Shown here: positions 25,169-34,079 of the stretch, in pieces | Layout: every line of letters starts with the position of its first letter | Position numbering within the stretch: position 1 is the stretch's first letter | Source of the DNA: Thermoanaerobacterium thermosulfurigenes | GTDB taxonomy: Bacteria; Bacillota; Thermoanaerobacteria; Thermoanaerobacterales; Thermoanaerobacteraceae | Length of the DNA stretch: 61,639 bases | Reading direction: 5' to 3' | NCBI RefSeq assembly: GCF_051201035.1 | Contig: NZ_JBPODR010000014.1 | Coordinates: 1-61,639 of the forward strand | Translations under genes and position numbers: made by a program | The notes under the pieces: model-generated | Told to the model about the DNA's origin: nothing | The model's database searches: none | What the model saw: the letters and a program-made list of their open reading frames with translations, nothing else

Positions 25169-26035
25169 TTGTCTAAAAAATTAAAAAGCGATATAATGCT
25201 ACTTTTAGTAACTGTCATCTGGGGGTCTACATTTGTCGTAGTAAAAAACGCTACAAGCATATTGCCAGTTTATAATTTTTTATTTTTAAGATTTTCCATA
25301 GCACTTATCATTCTTGTCATTATGTTTGGCAAGAGGCTGCTTCATATTGATAAAAATACATTTGCAGTCTCTATCATTGTAGGTATAATGCTTTTTTTGG
25401 GCTATGCATTTCAGACACTTGGCTTAAAATACACGACTGCTTCAAAGTCTGGCTTTATTACTGGATTTAATGTGGTGCTTGTGCCTATATTGGAAGCATT
25501 TTTCTTAAAAGCTAAATTGTCAAAGACATCATGGTTAAGCGTATTATTAGCACTTGGCGGGTTATTTCTCATGACAGCTAATATTGACTTGAAAATTAAC
25601 TTTGGAGACTTTCTCACCCTCCTTTGTGCCGTATCTTTTGCGTTTCAGGTAGTCTTGATAGCAAAATACGCGCCATCAGTTGATACAATATCATTTGCAA
25701 TAATTCAGATATTCGTCGTAACACTATTAAGCGGAATTCTTTCATTTGTATATGAGAAACCTACAATACCAACTGATAAAACCGTTTGGTTTGCCCTAAT
25801 ATTGACAGGTATATTTGCAACGGCGTTTGCATTGGCAGTTCAAAATACGATGCAGGCAAATACATCAGCCACGCATGCTGCCATCATATTCTCTTTAGAA
25901 CCAGTTTTTTCAGCCATAACTGCTTATTTAGTATCTGGAGAAATCATGACATTGCGATCCATCATAGGAGGATTTCTCATGATAACAAGCATGATTCTAT
26001 CTGAAATGCCGTCTAAAGATAATTTAAGGGCTTAA
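25169..26035 (+). CDS. EamA/DMT-family transporter
   Basis: 288 residues with about ten membrane helices arranged as two EamA repeats. The typical V-T-V-I-W-G-S-T-F-V-V-V-K-N and L-E-P-V-F-S-A-I-T-A-Y-L segments are present. Drug/metabolite exporters of this family move amino acids or other small metabolites out of the cell; the substrate is unknown. It starts at TTG 25169, 8 bases after GGGAGG, and 20 bases after nadE, so probably in one transcript. Confidence 0.85.
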   Translation: MSKKLKSDIMLLLVTVIWGSTFVVVKNATSILPVYNFLFLRFSIALIILVIMFGKRLLHIDKNTFAVSIIVGIMLFLGYAFQTLGLKYTTASKSGFITGFNVVLVPILEAFFLKAKLSKTSWLSVLLALGGLFLMTANIDLKINFGDFLTLLCAVSFAFQVVLIAKYAPSVDTISFAIIQIFVVTLLSGILSFVYEKPTIPTDKTVWFALILTGIFATAFALAVQNTMQANTSATHAAIIFSLEPVFSAITAYLVSGEIMTLRSIIGGFLMITSMILSEMPSKDNLRA

Positions 26036-26046
26036 AAAGCCCTTTT
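26026..26046 (+). terminator. Intrinsic terminator after nadE-eamA
   Basis: AGGGCTT-AAA-AAGCCCT followed by TTTT; the stem overlaps the transporter stop codon. Confidence 0.75.
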
Positions 26047-27503
26047 TAATATGGTTTTATTATTTCACCTGACTTTGCATCTATTAAGCTTGATTCAACA
26101 GGGTCGTCCACTGTATAAACCGGTATTATGCCATTTGCAGTTTTGTAGTATTTCAGTGAAAAATTGCATGCTTTTAAGTATTTAATTGTAACTTCATCTT
26201 GTTTCATAATGTTGACAGGCTTTGGATAAGGTATATCGTAGTTTTTGTAAGTATATGCAGATATATTTCCATCTCCATCAACATCCACATTTACGCCATT
26301 GTTTATGAAAGGTATGTTGTAATGTTTTAATGGAAAGACAAAGTGGTACCCATAGACACTTTCATTTTTCTGATTTGCATTGTTAAATCCAAAATCAATG
26401 TACGGTAATAGCTCTTTAAAATTTTCTCTTACAAATGATTCCGCTTTATTGAGAGCTGTTTCCCGGGAAATTGATAAATTGAAACCGCTTTTAGTGCTTT
26501 TTAAAATATCAACTACATTTCCGGTATCTGCATTTACAGCAACGTGCAAATATCCTATTCCATTTAGTTTATTCCATGAGAATGTCCATACTTTTAAATT
26601 AAGCCCACCATATTTTTCAATGTAAGCTGTATCTTTTAATTCATAATTGCTTCCTGCATATTTTGCAGCTATTTTTAAGGCTTTCTCTTTGTCTACAGGT
26701 ACTTTGCTTAATACAGGCTCCACATCCATTTTAATATTTACATTGCTTGGAGCACTTAGCTTTACTGCGTTTCCATTTACGTCTATTATATTACCTGTAT
26801 ACGCATTTATCATATATTGAGGCGATGGTGAAACATATACAAGTTTTACATCGCCTTTATTTCTACTGTAAATTACCGTATAAACCAATCTAGGTTTTAG
26901 ATATTCTTTAAAAAGCTTTGTAGCCTCATTTATATCGATCACGTTTTTCAGTGTAGGCAAGTCCCCACCTGTCCAATCATATGTGTAATGAGTGACTAAA
27001 CCTGTTTTTTTATCTACAGAAACATTTATTGTATCGTACAGAAACACGATACCATTTTCTTCTCTTCTCCATTTAAAGCCGTATTCATTGTAGCTATCAT
27101 TTTTGTAATTTGCATCGTACTTGTACTTGCCTAAATTCTTAGGTCGCACTTTATCTAAAAATTCTTCTGCTATCTTTTTAGCATCGTTTCGCTTTATATT
27201 CTTGTTGCCTTTAAAATCGCTTATAAAATTGTACCTTATTATTTCACCTGTCGTAGCGTCTACAGTGACAGTGGTATTCTCAAAAACGTCATTTTTTGTG
27301 TAGCTTAAGATCCATACAGAGTCTTTATTTGTAAATTCTCTGTATTGAATATTCTCACTGTCGTATTTTATGTCTCCTAATTTTTCTTTCACTATAGATA
27401 TGGCTTCTTCTTTTGAAATAACAGTTGAATTTTCGGTGGCATAAACATTAAATATTCCTGTCAAAATTATGAATGCAAATACAGAAGCTATTAATTTTTT
27501 CAT
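26046..27503 (-). CDS. Secreted YcdB/YcdC-PepSY repeat protein
   Basis: 485 residues. A signal peptide of about 22 residues ends at V-Y-A. The rest consists of repeated PepSY/YcdB-type modules: I-S-K-E-E-A-I-S-I-V-K-E-K-L, K-R-N-D-A-K-K-I-A-E-E-F-L-D-K-V and S-R-E-T-A-L-N-K-A-E-S-F-V, each followed by a W-x-x-x-Y/W strand and V-D-A-x-T-G-E-I-I. Such proteins are extracytoplasmic, often tied to sporulation or to control of peptidases; no catalytic site is seen. Its ribosome binding site GTGGAGGTG can pair with ACCTCCAC about 60 bases upstream (hairpin 27512-27579). Confidence 0.8.
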   Translation of the reverse strand: MKKLIASVFAFIILTGIFNVYATENSTVISKEEAISIVKEKLGDIKYDSENIQYREFTNKDSVWILSYTKNDVFENTTVTVDATTGEIIRYNFISDFKGNKNIKRNDAKKIAEEFLDKVRPKNLGKYKYDANYKNDSYNEYGFKWRREENGIVFLYDTINVSVDKKTGLVTHYTYDWTGGDLPTLKNVIDINEATKLFKEYLKPRLVYTVIYSRNKGDVKLVYVSPSPQYMINAYTGNIIDVNGNAVKLSAPSNVNIKMDVEPVLSKVPVDKEKALKIAAKYAGSNYELKDTAYIEKYGGLNLKVWTFSWNKLNGIGYLHVAVNADTGNVVDILKSTKSGFNLSISRETALNKAESFVRENFKELLPYIDFGFNNANQKNESVYGYHFVFPLKHYNIPFINNGVNVDVDGDGNISAYTYKNYDIPYPKPVNIMKQDEVTIKYLKACNFSLKYYKTANGIIPVYTVDDPVESSLIDAKSGEIIKPY

Positions 27504-27511
27504 ATAAAAAC

Positions 27512-27579
27512 ACCTCCACTATTTTCTCCTATTTAGATTTTGGTCTAAATAGGATGTTTTTATACACAATGGTGGAGGT
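27512..27579 (-). promoter_or_regulatory. Nested hairpin after atpC that pairs with the next gene's ribosome binding site
   Basis: In the minus-strand transcript ACCTCCAC (27579-27572), then an inner perfect 10-bp hairpin CCTATTTAGA/TCTAAATAGG (27553-27528), then GTGGAGGT (27519-27512) followed by GTTTTTAT and the ATG of the YcdB-like gene. The outer 8-bp helix contains the Shine-Dalgarno sequence. It can act as the end of the atp transcript and block translation of read-through RNA. Confidence 0.55.
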
Positions 27580-27584
27580 AAATT

Positions 27585-27998
27585 TTATATATTTTTGTAT
27601 TTTTTTGCAATCGTCATTCTAACAAGGGCACGCCTCAATGCTGCCTTAGCGAGAAAATATTCTTTCTGGCTTTTCTTTTGCCTTAGCCTTTCTTCAGCTC
27701 TCTCTTTAGCTGCTTCAGCCCTTTTTATGTCTATCTCTTCAGGCCATTCTGCAGCATTAGCCAGTATTACGACATTGTCCTGCTTTACTTCCATAAATCC
27801 ATGTGAAATGCTGGCTTCTCTCCATTCGTTGTCGTTTTTTATCTTAAGCGTGCCAATTCCCAATGCGACAGTCATCGGAATATGACCTTTTTGGACTCCC
27901 ACTTCACCAGCACTTGTAGTAACAATGATTTCCTCCACATCGCCATCGTAGAATTTGCGATATGGAGTCAATACTTCGAGGTGATACTTGTTGTCCAT
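27585..27998 (-). CDS. atpC: F1Fo ATP synthase epsilon subunit
   Basis: 137 residues from ATG 27998, 7 bases after GAGGTG; an in-frame GTG at 28007 overlaps that site and is rejected. An N-terminal beta sandwich (V-L-T-P-Y-R-K-F-Y-D-G-D-V, G-E-V-G-V-Q-K-G-H-I-P) is followed by a C-terminal helical hairpin (A-A-K-E-R-A-E-E-R-L ... A-L-R-R-A-L-V-R-M). It belongs to the central stalk and can inhibit ATP hydrolysis. It is the last gene of the atp operon. Confidence 0.95.
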   Translation of the reverse strand: MDNKYHLEVLTPYRKFYDGDVEEIIVTTSAGEVGVQKGHIPMTVALGIGTLKIKNDNEWREASISHGFMEVKQDNVVILANAAEWPEEIDIKRAEAAKERAEERLRQKKSQKEYFLAKAALRRALVRMTIAKKYKNI

Positions 27999-28008
27999 GT
28001 TATGCACC

Positions 28009-29394
28009 TCACTTCATTTCTTCGGCCTTTTTGTACACTTCGTCGATGTTTCCTACCATGAAAAATGCTGCTTCAGGTATGTCGTCCATTTCACCGTTGA
28101 CAATCTTCTTAAATCCCTCTATTGTCTCCTTCAATGGCACATATTTGCCTGGTATTCCCGTGAATGTTTCGGCAACGAAGAAAGGCTGTGACAAAAATCT
28201 CTGTATCTTCCTTGCTCTGTACACTGTAAGCTTGTCTTCATCTGACAATTCATCCATGCCAAGTATTGCTATTATATCTTGAAGCTCTTTGTACTTCTGA
28301 AGTATTTCCTGAACGCGTCTTGCAACAGTGTAATGTTCCTCACCAACTATATTTGGTTCCAATATTCTTGACGTAGAATCTAATGGATCCACTGCTGGAT
28401 ATATACCCATCTCAACGATACTTCTTGACAAAACCGTAGTTGCATCAAGATGTGTAAATGTAGTTGCAGGTGCAGGGTCTGTCAAATCGTCTGCAGGCAC
28501 ATAAACAGCTTGTACAGATGTTATTGATCCGCTTCTTGTGGAAGTTATCCTTTCTTGGAGTGCTCCCAACTCTGTCGCAAGTGTAGGCTGATAACCGACG
28601 GCAGACGGCATTCTTCCAAGAAGTGCAGATACCTCTGAACCTGCTTGAACAAACCTGAAAATATTGTCGATGAACAAAAGCACATCCTGATGCTTTTCAT
28701 CCCTAAAATATTCAGCCATAGTAAGTCCTGTAAGAGCAACTCTCATTCTGGCTCCTGGTGGCTCATTCATCTGTCCAAAGACAAATGCTGTCTTGTCTAT
28801 GACGCCAGATTCTTTCATTTCGTGCCACAAATCGTTACCTTCACGAGTTCTTTCACCAACACCTGTAAAAATGGAATATCCACCATGCTCTGTCGCTATA
28901 TTTCTTATAAGCTCTTCAATTAAAACTGTCTTGCCAACGCCAGCTCCTCCAAATAAACCTATCTTACCGCCTTTTGCATATGGTGTAAGAAGATCTATGA
29001 CTTTTATGCCAGTCTCTAAGATTTCTGTGACTGGGCTTTGCTCTTCGAAACTGGGGGCATCTCTGTGTATAGGCATGTACTTGTCTGCTTTTACTTCGCC
29101 AAGTTCGTCCATCGTCTTGCCTAACACATTAAACATCCTGCCAAGCGTACCTTCGCCCACCGGTACAGAAATTGGCCCGCCTGTATCAAAACATTCCATC
29201 CCTCTCTTTAGTCCATCTGTAGACGACATCGCAACACACCTTACAGTGTTGTCGCCTGTATGCTGAGATACTTCTACAATTATCTCATCACCTTTAAATG
29301 GGATTCTTATGGCATTGTTGATTGGCGGCAATTCTTCGTCGAAACGTATATCAACAACCGGTCCTATTACCTGTGTTATATAACCCTTATTCAT
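28009..29394 (-). CDS. atpD: F1Fo ATP synthase beta subunit
   Basis: 461 residues from ATG 29394, 6 bases after GGAGG; a longer frame opening at 29406 overlaps the site. Catalytic P-loop G-G-A-G-V-G-K-T at 149-156, the G-E-R-T-R-E-G-N-D-L motif, and A-L-L-G-R-M-P-S-A-V-G-Y-Q-P-T-L near the DELSEED-containing C-terminal part (here D-E-L-S-D-E-D). It carries the catalytic nucleotide sites of F1. Confidence 0.98.
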   Translation of the reverse strand: MNKGYITQVIGPVVDIRFDEELPPINNAIRIPFKGDEIIVEVSQHTGDNTVRCVAMSSTDGLKRGMECFDTGGPISVPVGEGTLGRMFNVLGKTMDELGEVKADKYMPIHRDAPSFEEQSPVTEILETGIKVIDLLTPYAKGGKIGLFGGAGVGKTVLIEELIRNIATEHGGYSIFTGVGERTREGNDLWHEMKESGVIDKTAFVFGQMNEPPGARMRVALTGLTMAEYFRDEKHQDVLLFIDNIFRFVQAGSEVSALLGRMPSAVGYQPTLATELGALQERITSTRSGSITSVQAVYVPADDLTDPAPATTFTHLDATTVLSRSIVEMGIYPAVDPLDSTSRILEPNIVGEEHYTVARRVQEILQKYKELQDIIAILGMDELSDEDKLTVYRARKIQRFLSQPFFVAETFTGIPGKYVPLKETIEGFKKIVNGEMDDIPEAAFFMVGNIDEVYKKAEEMK

Positions 29395-29428
29395 ATTAGC
29401 CTCCATTCAATTTAAAAATTTTTAAAGC

Positions 29429-30286
29429 CTAAACGGATGAACCTCCGATTATCTCAGAAAGCTCTTGCGTTATAGAAGCCTGCCTCAATCTATTGTACTC
29501 TAATGTGTACTTCGCAATCATCTTGTCAGCATTTGATGTAGCTCCATCCATCGCAACCATCCGCGAAAAGTGTTCTGATGCAAAAGCATTTACCAAAAAG
29601 CTATACACCAGACCTTTGATGTACTCAGGAACCAAAAGGTTAAAAACCTTTGTCGGCGATGGATCGTATATCATATCGCTTAGAATTTTGACATCTTTAT
29701 CGCTGTTGAAATTCTTTATATCTAAAGGCAAGATTTTTACTGTTTTTACAATCTGCCTTAGACCAGCCATCTCAGTGTAAACAACGTAAATATCGTCTAT
29801 TATTCCTCTGTCGTATATATCAACTAATAAATCAGATATCTCACCTGCTGCTGATGTGGTAGGATTTTGAGCTGTGTATAAAAATTCCACATCCACATTG
29901 TAACCTTTCTCAAGAAAATAGCTTCGGCCAACTTCGCCAATGACCATCAGATTCTGCGTATCACCATCTATGACTTCTTCTGCTTTTTTTATGACATTGT
30001 GGTTGTATCCACCGCACAATCCTTTGTCACCAGTTATGACAATTACTGCCTTTTTCCTTGTGCCTTTTGCTTCATGCTGTCTTTCAAAATAATGTGAAGT
30101 TGCTTCACCGCTATGAATAAGTATATCTTCCATAGTTGATTGTATCTTTTCATAGTAAGGTCTCACGTTATCCAGCATCGTTTTTGCTTTTCTAAACTTT
30201 GCAGCTGATATGAGATTCATAGCTTTTGTGATTTTGCGGGTCTCTTTTACGCTTTTTATCCTAAGCTGAATGTCTCGCTTTCCCAT
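29429..30286 (-). CDS. atpG: F1Fo ATP synthase gamma subunit
   Basis: 285 residues, the usual length. The N-terminal coiled-coil helix I-K-S-V-K-E-T-R-K-I-T-K-A-M-N-L-I-S-A-A-K and the C-terminal helix Y-N-R-L-R-Q-A-S-I-T-Q-E-L-S-E-I-I-G-G make the rotor shaft. A Rossmann-like middle domain has I-T-G-D-K-G-L-C-G-G-Y-N. Its start overlaps the atpA stop by one base. Confidence 0.97.
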   Translation of the reverse strand: MGKRDIQLRIKSVKETRKITKAMNLISAAKFRKAKTMLDNVRPYYEKIQSTMEDILIHSGEATSHYFERQHEAKGTRKKAVIVITGDKGLCGGYNHNVIKKAEEVIDGDTQNLMVIGEVGRSYFLEKGYNVDVEFLYTAQNPTTSAAGEISDLLVDIYDRGIIDDIYVVYTEMAGLRQIVKTVKILPLDIKNFNSDKDVKILSDMIYDPSPTKVFNLLVPEYIKGLVYSFLVNAFASEHFSRMVAMDGATSNADKMIAKYTLEYNRLRQASITQELSEIIGGSSV

Positions 30287-31806
30287 TATGCATCACCTTT
30301 CGATGCGTATTTGCTCTTGTACTCCTCAATAGCCGCCTTCAACTTTTCAATCGTATCATCTTCTAATTTTCCTGTCTCCCGTATAGTTTTCTTTATATCA
30401 GGATGATTTATGTCAATAAACTCCAACAAATCTTTTATGAACTTCTTAACATCTTGAAGCTCCACATCCATAAGGTACTTATTCATTACTGTGTATATCA
30501 TTATAACCTGATCTTCCATTGAAATAGGCTGATACCTTGGCTGCTTTGTTATCTCAACAATTCTCTCACCTTGTCTTAACAAATCAAGGGTAGATTTGTC
30601 CAGATCAGATCCAAACTGTGCAAAGACCTCTAACTCCCTGTACTGCGACAGTTCCAATCTCATTCTTCCAGATACTTTTTTCATGGCTTTTTTCTGAGCA
30701 GCACCACCGACACGTGATACCGAAAGACCCACATTTATGGCAGGCCTTATACCTGAATAGAAAAGCTCTGACTCAAGATAAATCTGACCATCTGTTATTG
30801 ATATGACGTTTGTAGGAATGTAAGCTGAAATATCGCCTGCAAGTGTTTCTATTATCGGCAATGCCGTAATCGAGCCGCCACCCATGTCGTCGGATAGCTT
30901 AGCCGAACGTTCCAAAAGCCTTGAATGGAGGTAAAATACATCTCCAGGATATGCCTCTCTTCCTGGTGGCCTTCTCAAAAGAAGCGAAATCGTCCTATAT
31001 GCCACAGCATGTTTTGATAGGTCGTCGTAGACTATGAGGACGTCTTTTTTGTCGTACATAAAGTGTTCTGCCATCGCACAGCCTGCATATGGTGCCAAAT
31101 ATTGAAGCGCTGCTGAATCACTGGCAGTAGATGCTACTACTGTCGTATATGACATAGCCCCAAACTTTTCTAATGTATTTACAAGTCCAGCAATAGTCGA
31201 AGCTTTTTGTCCAATTGCAACGTATATACAGTAGACATCTTTATCCTTTTGATTTATTATAGTATCTACCGCTATAGCAGTCTTTCCTGTCTGCCTATCT
31301 CCTATTATGAGTTCCCTCTGACCTCTGCCTATCGGAATCATAGCGTCAATTGCCAAGATACCTGTCTGCAACGGTGTATCGACAGACTTTCTCTTTATTA
31401 TAGGTGGTGCTGGATACTCCACAGGCCTTGTGCCATCACTTTTTACAGGGCCTTTCCCATCCAAAGGCTGACCTAATGGATTTACGACTCTGCCTAAAAG
31501 GCCATATCCAACAGGTACTTCCACAACTTTTCCTGTTCTTTTTACTATTGTACCTTCTTTGATAGATTCAGGATCCCCTAAGACAATTACACCTACGCTA
31601 TCTTCTTCAAGGTTCATCACCATGCCGTATACGCCACTCTCAAACTCTACCATTTCGCCGTATATGGCTTCATCAAGACCGTATATCTTCGCTATGCCAT
31701 CTCCGGCTGTTATAACGCGTCCTACGTCCTCTGTTTTAATGGCAAAATCAAAATTCTTTATTTTGTCTTCCAGAATTGATGTGATTTCTTCAGGTTTTAT
31801 ATCCAT
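30286..31806 (-). CDS. atpA: F1Fo ATP synthase alpha subunit
   Basis: 506 residues from ATG 31806, 6-7 bases after AAGGTG; the upstream in-frame start would add 13 residues and has no site. Non-catalytic P-loop G-D-R-Q-T-G-K-T at 169-176, P-G-R-E-A-Y-P-G-D-V-F-Y-L-H-S-R-L-L-E-R with the loop contributing to catalysis, and S-V-S-R-V-G-G-A-A-Q with the arginine finger. Part of the alpha3-beta3 hexamer. Confidence 0.98.
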   Translation of the reverse strand: MDIKPEEITSILEDKIKNFDFAIKTEDVGRVITAGDGIAKIYGLDEAIYGEMVEFESGVYGMVMNLEEDSVGVIVLGDPESIKEGTIVKRTGKVVEVPVGYGLLGRVVNPLGQPLDGKGPVKSDGTRPVEYPAPPIIKRKSVDTPLQTGILAIDAMIPIGRGQRELIIGDRQTGKTAIAVDTIINQKDKDVYCIYVAIGQKASTIAGLVNTLEKFGAMSYTTVVASTASDSAALQYLAPYAGCAMAEHFMYDKKDVLIVYDDLSKHAVAYRTISLLLRRPPGREAYPGDVFYLHSRLLERSAKLSDDMGGGSITALPIIETLAGDISAYIPTNVISITDGQIYLESELFYSGIRPAINVGLSVSRVGGAAQKKAMKKVSGRMRLELSQYRELEVFAQFGSDLDKSTLDLLRQGERIVEITKQPRYQPISMEDQVIMIYTVMNKYLMDVELQDVKKFIKDLLEFIDINHPDIKKTIRETGKLEDDTIEKLKAAIEEYKSKYASKGDA

Positions 31807-31834
31807 ATATTCACCTTCTATTTTTAAAGTCTTT

Positions 31835-32368
31835 TCAGCTTGCACTTACTAGATTTTTAAGCATAGTTTCAAGTTTTCCTTTTATAGAGCCATCAATAAC
31901 TTTATTTCCTATTAAAATCTTCAATCCACCCAGTATAGACTCATCAACTGTAGGATTCAAATTGACTGTTTTTTTGAAATTCGACTCCAATCTGCTCTTA
32001 ATAGCGTCAAGTGTCTTTGAGTCCAGTGGGTGTGCAGAGATTAATGTGGCATTTATGATGCCTTTGTAATCTAAATACAATTTCTCATATTCATTAAAAA
32101 TCTCCTGAAAGATGTGTTCCCTGTGTTTTGATATGATCAATTTTATGAAATTTATGACTTCTTTATCATAACCATTTAAGATGTCATCTATCAAGCGCAT
32201 CTTTTGCTTGATATAGATACCTCTTGTTGTAATAATTCTATATATTTGCTTATCTTTCAACATTTCAGATATACTTTTAAGCTCACTGTAGTATTTTTCT
32301 ATGCTGTCATTTTCTATTGCTGCGTTAAAAAGAGCACGTGCATATTTTTTTGCTATTACTTGTTCCAA
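31835..32368 (-). CDS. atpH: F1Fo ATP synthase delta subunit
   Basis: 177 residues. N-terminal helical bundle (V-I-A-K-K-Y-A-R-A-L-F-N-A-A) and the conserved C-terminal S-I-L-G-G-L-K-I-L-I-G-N-K-V-I-D-G-S-I-K-G-K-L. It forms the top of the peripheral stalk joining b to alpha. It overlaps atpF by 13 bases. Confidence 0.95.
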   Translation of the reverse strand: MEQVIAKKYARALFNAAIENDSIEKYYSELKSISEMLKDKQIYRIITTRGIYIKQKMRLIDDILNGYDKEVINFIKLIISKHREHIFQEIFNEYEKLYLDYKGIINATLISAHPLDSKTLDAIKSRLESNFKKTVNLNPTVDESILGGLKILIGNKVIDGSIKGKLETMLKNLVSAS

Positions 32369-32844
32369 GATGCACCTGCCTCCTTAACCACATCATTGAT
32401 GATCTTATCATCATCGATGTTGATATTGCCAATAGCCTTTGATGCAGCCTCTATTATAAGGTGCGACAAGCTAACTCTAAGATCGTGCATCGCTTTTATC
32501 TTCTCCGTCTCAGCTTCTTCTTTTGCCCTATCTATTATGGCTTTTGCTTCTATGTTAGCCTCTTCTATGATCTTTTCCGCCTTTTCTTTTGCATACTTTT
32601 CTGCTCTGTCGATGATAGCCTTCCCTTCATCATCTGCTTTTTTCAATATTTCTTCGTATTGTGCTTTTAATTCGTTAGCTTCATGAACCTTTCTATCTGC
32701 TTCATCCAGAGAATTCTTTATCCTCTGTGACCTTTCTTCCATGAATTGTGTAACTGGTTTAAACAAAAACTTTCTCAATATCAAATACAAGACGACAAGA
32801 TTTATAATGGTGAAAATAAAAGTATACGGATTTATAAGGCTCAA
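32356..32844 (-). CDS. atpF: F1Fo ATP synthase b subunit
   Basis: 162 residues. One N-terminal membrane helix (residues about 8-26) is followed by a long charged right-handed coiled coil (E-E-R-S-Q-R-I-K-N-S-L-D-E-A-D-R-K onward). It is the peripheral stalk. A single b-type gene is present, so the stalk is a homodimer. Confidence 0.95.
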   Translation of the reverse strand: MSLINPYTFIFTIINLVVLYLILRKFLFKPVTQFMEERSQRIKNSLDEADRKVHEANELKAQYEEILKKADDEGKAIIDRAEKYAKEKAEKIIEEANIEAKAIIDRAKEEAETEKIKAMHDLRVSLSHLIIEAASKAIGNINIDDDKIINDVVKEAGASWNK

Positions 32845-32866
32845 TTTATTACCTTCTTTCGTATCA

Positions 32867-33097
32867 TTATGGTTTCATGAAGAATATTATCAAAAAGGCA
32901 ACTAAAAGACCGTAAATGGCTGTTGCTTCAGACAAAGCACCTCCAAGGAGTAAAAACTGCATTACACTGCCTCTGGATTCTGGCTGCCTTGATACAGCTT
33001 CAACCGCCTTTCCTGTAGCAATACCTATACCTATTCCTGCTCCAATACCTGAAATTGCAGCTATTCCTGCTCCTATAGCCAATAAATTCATTTTCAT
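32867..33097 (-). CDS. atpE: F1Fo ATP synthase c subunit
   Basis: 76 residues, two membrane helices joined by the R-Q-P-E loop (37-40). The ion-binding carboxylate is E57 in G-A-L-S-E-A-T-A-I-Y. Na+-binding rings have Gln in helix 1 and Ser right after the Glu; here the matching residues are I24 and A58. That argues for a proton-coupled enzyme. The start follows AGGAGAG. Confidence 0.97.
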   Translation of the reverse strand: MKMNLLAIGAGIAAISGIGAGIGIGIATGKAVEAVSRQPESRGSVMQFLLLGGALSEATAIYGLLVAFLIIFFMKP

Positions 33098-33178
33098 CTC
33101 TCCTTTTAATTAATTTAATTATATTTTTTGTTAAAATTTTAAATCATCAGCTAAATCGCTTCAAATTAAATTATATTA

Positions 33179-33835
33179 CTATTCAACTGCTTCTTCAATA
33201 TAAAGCATAGTCAAAAATACAAACACCACCATCTGTAGTGCACCATCGAATAAGTCAAAGTATATGCTGAATATGGCTGGTACGACTATTGGTACTACTT
33301 TGCTTATTAAACCCATGATTATAAAGGCTGCTATGATGTTGCCAAATAACCTGGCTGCAAGTGACAGTGGTCTTGTGAACATATCAAGAATTTTCATAGG
33401 GAAAAAGAATGGCATCGGTTCAAAAAATGATTTTGCATAGCCTTTCAAGCCTTTGGCCTTAATCGACGCGATTATGACAACTATGATAGACATGATTGCC
33501 AAGGCTGAGGTTGCGCTTAAGTCTTTTGTAGGAGGTGTCAAACCAAATAAATCGATAGTGTTTGCAAGTATCAGATACAAGGCAACAGTCCCTAAGTACG
33601 GCGCAAATGATGCCCAGTACTCTCCTAATGCATCTTTTGTGAAAGAGTTTAAGCCATCTATGATAGTCTCAACAAAATTCTGCACGCCAGTAGGAACTTG
33701 ATTCCAACCTCTGGTGACTATGAGAGAAGCTATCGTCAATATGGCCATTATTATCCATGTAACTACGACTGTAGTTGTGACAGGAATGCCTCCAAGTATG
33801 GGAATTGTAAACACTACCGATTGTCCTATTTCCAC
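33179..33835 (-). CDS. atpB: F1Fo ATP synthase a subunit
   Basis: 218 residues with five to six membrane helices. The essential arginine is R162 in L-S-L-A-A-R-L-F-G-N, which faces the c-ring carboxylate. N-Q-V-P-T-G-V-Q-N-F-V-E-T and the C-terminal F-L-T-M-L-Y-I-E-E-A are typical of clostridial a subunits. It is the first gene of the operon. No atpI-like gene precedes it. AAGGGGTGATAT is the ribosome binding site. Confidence 0.95.
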   Translation of the reverse strand: MEIGQSVVFTIPILGGIPVTTTVVVTWIIMAILTIASLIVTRGWNQVPTGVQNFVETIIDGLNSFTKDALGEYWASFAPYLGTVALYLILANTIDLFGLTPPTKDLSATSALAIMSIIVVIIASIKAKGLKGYAKSFFEPMPFFFPMKILDMFTRPLSLAARLFGNIIAAFIIMGLISKVVPIVVPAIFSIYFDLFDGALQMVVFVFLTMLYIEEAVE

Positions 33836-33868
33836 TTATATCACCCCTTTCGCTCATTGATAAATACA

Positions 33869-33897
33869 ATTATAATACTTCATGATGTAAATTTCAA
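33869..33897 (-). promoter_or_regulatory. Sigma-A promoter of the atp operon
   Basis: Minus strand TTGAAA, 17 bases, TATAAT, about 35 bases upstream of the atpB start. The rest of the gap up to engB holds a 7-bp TTCATGC/GCATGAA inverted repeat and a 34-codon open frame that follows the engB stop in phase. Confidence 0.75.
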
Positions 33898-34079
33898 ATC
33901 CTTTTTTCATGCAATAATTTAGCATGAATTTTTTCTCTTTATCATTATTCGCTTATTTACTTATATATGCTTAATCAAAACAAAAATTCCGGCTTTTCCA
34001 CCTCATCCATTATATCGTCAATCATTTTATATACTTTAATATTTATTGTTATTAAAATCAATAATTTTATTAAAAAATT

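Noticed and set aside
28645..29266. Plus-strand frames of 90-157 codons opposite atpD
   Set aside because: They lie antisense to a highly conserved gene and have the low-complexity Ser/Pro/Thr composition of a shadow frame.
33905..33930. A terminator at the TTCATGC/GCATGAA inverted repeat
   Set aside because: Its T-run follows on the plus strand, where no gene ends; on the minus strand, where engB is transcribed, it is followed by A.
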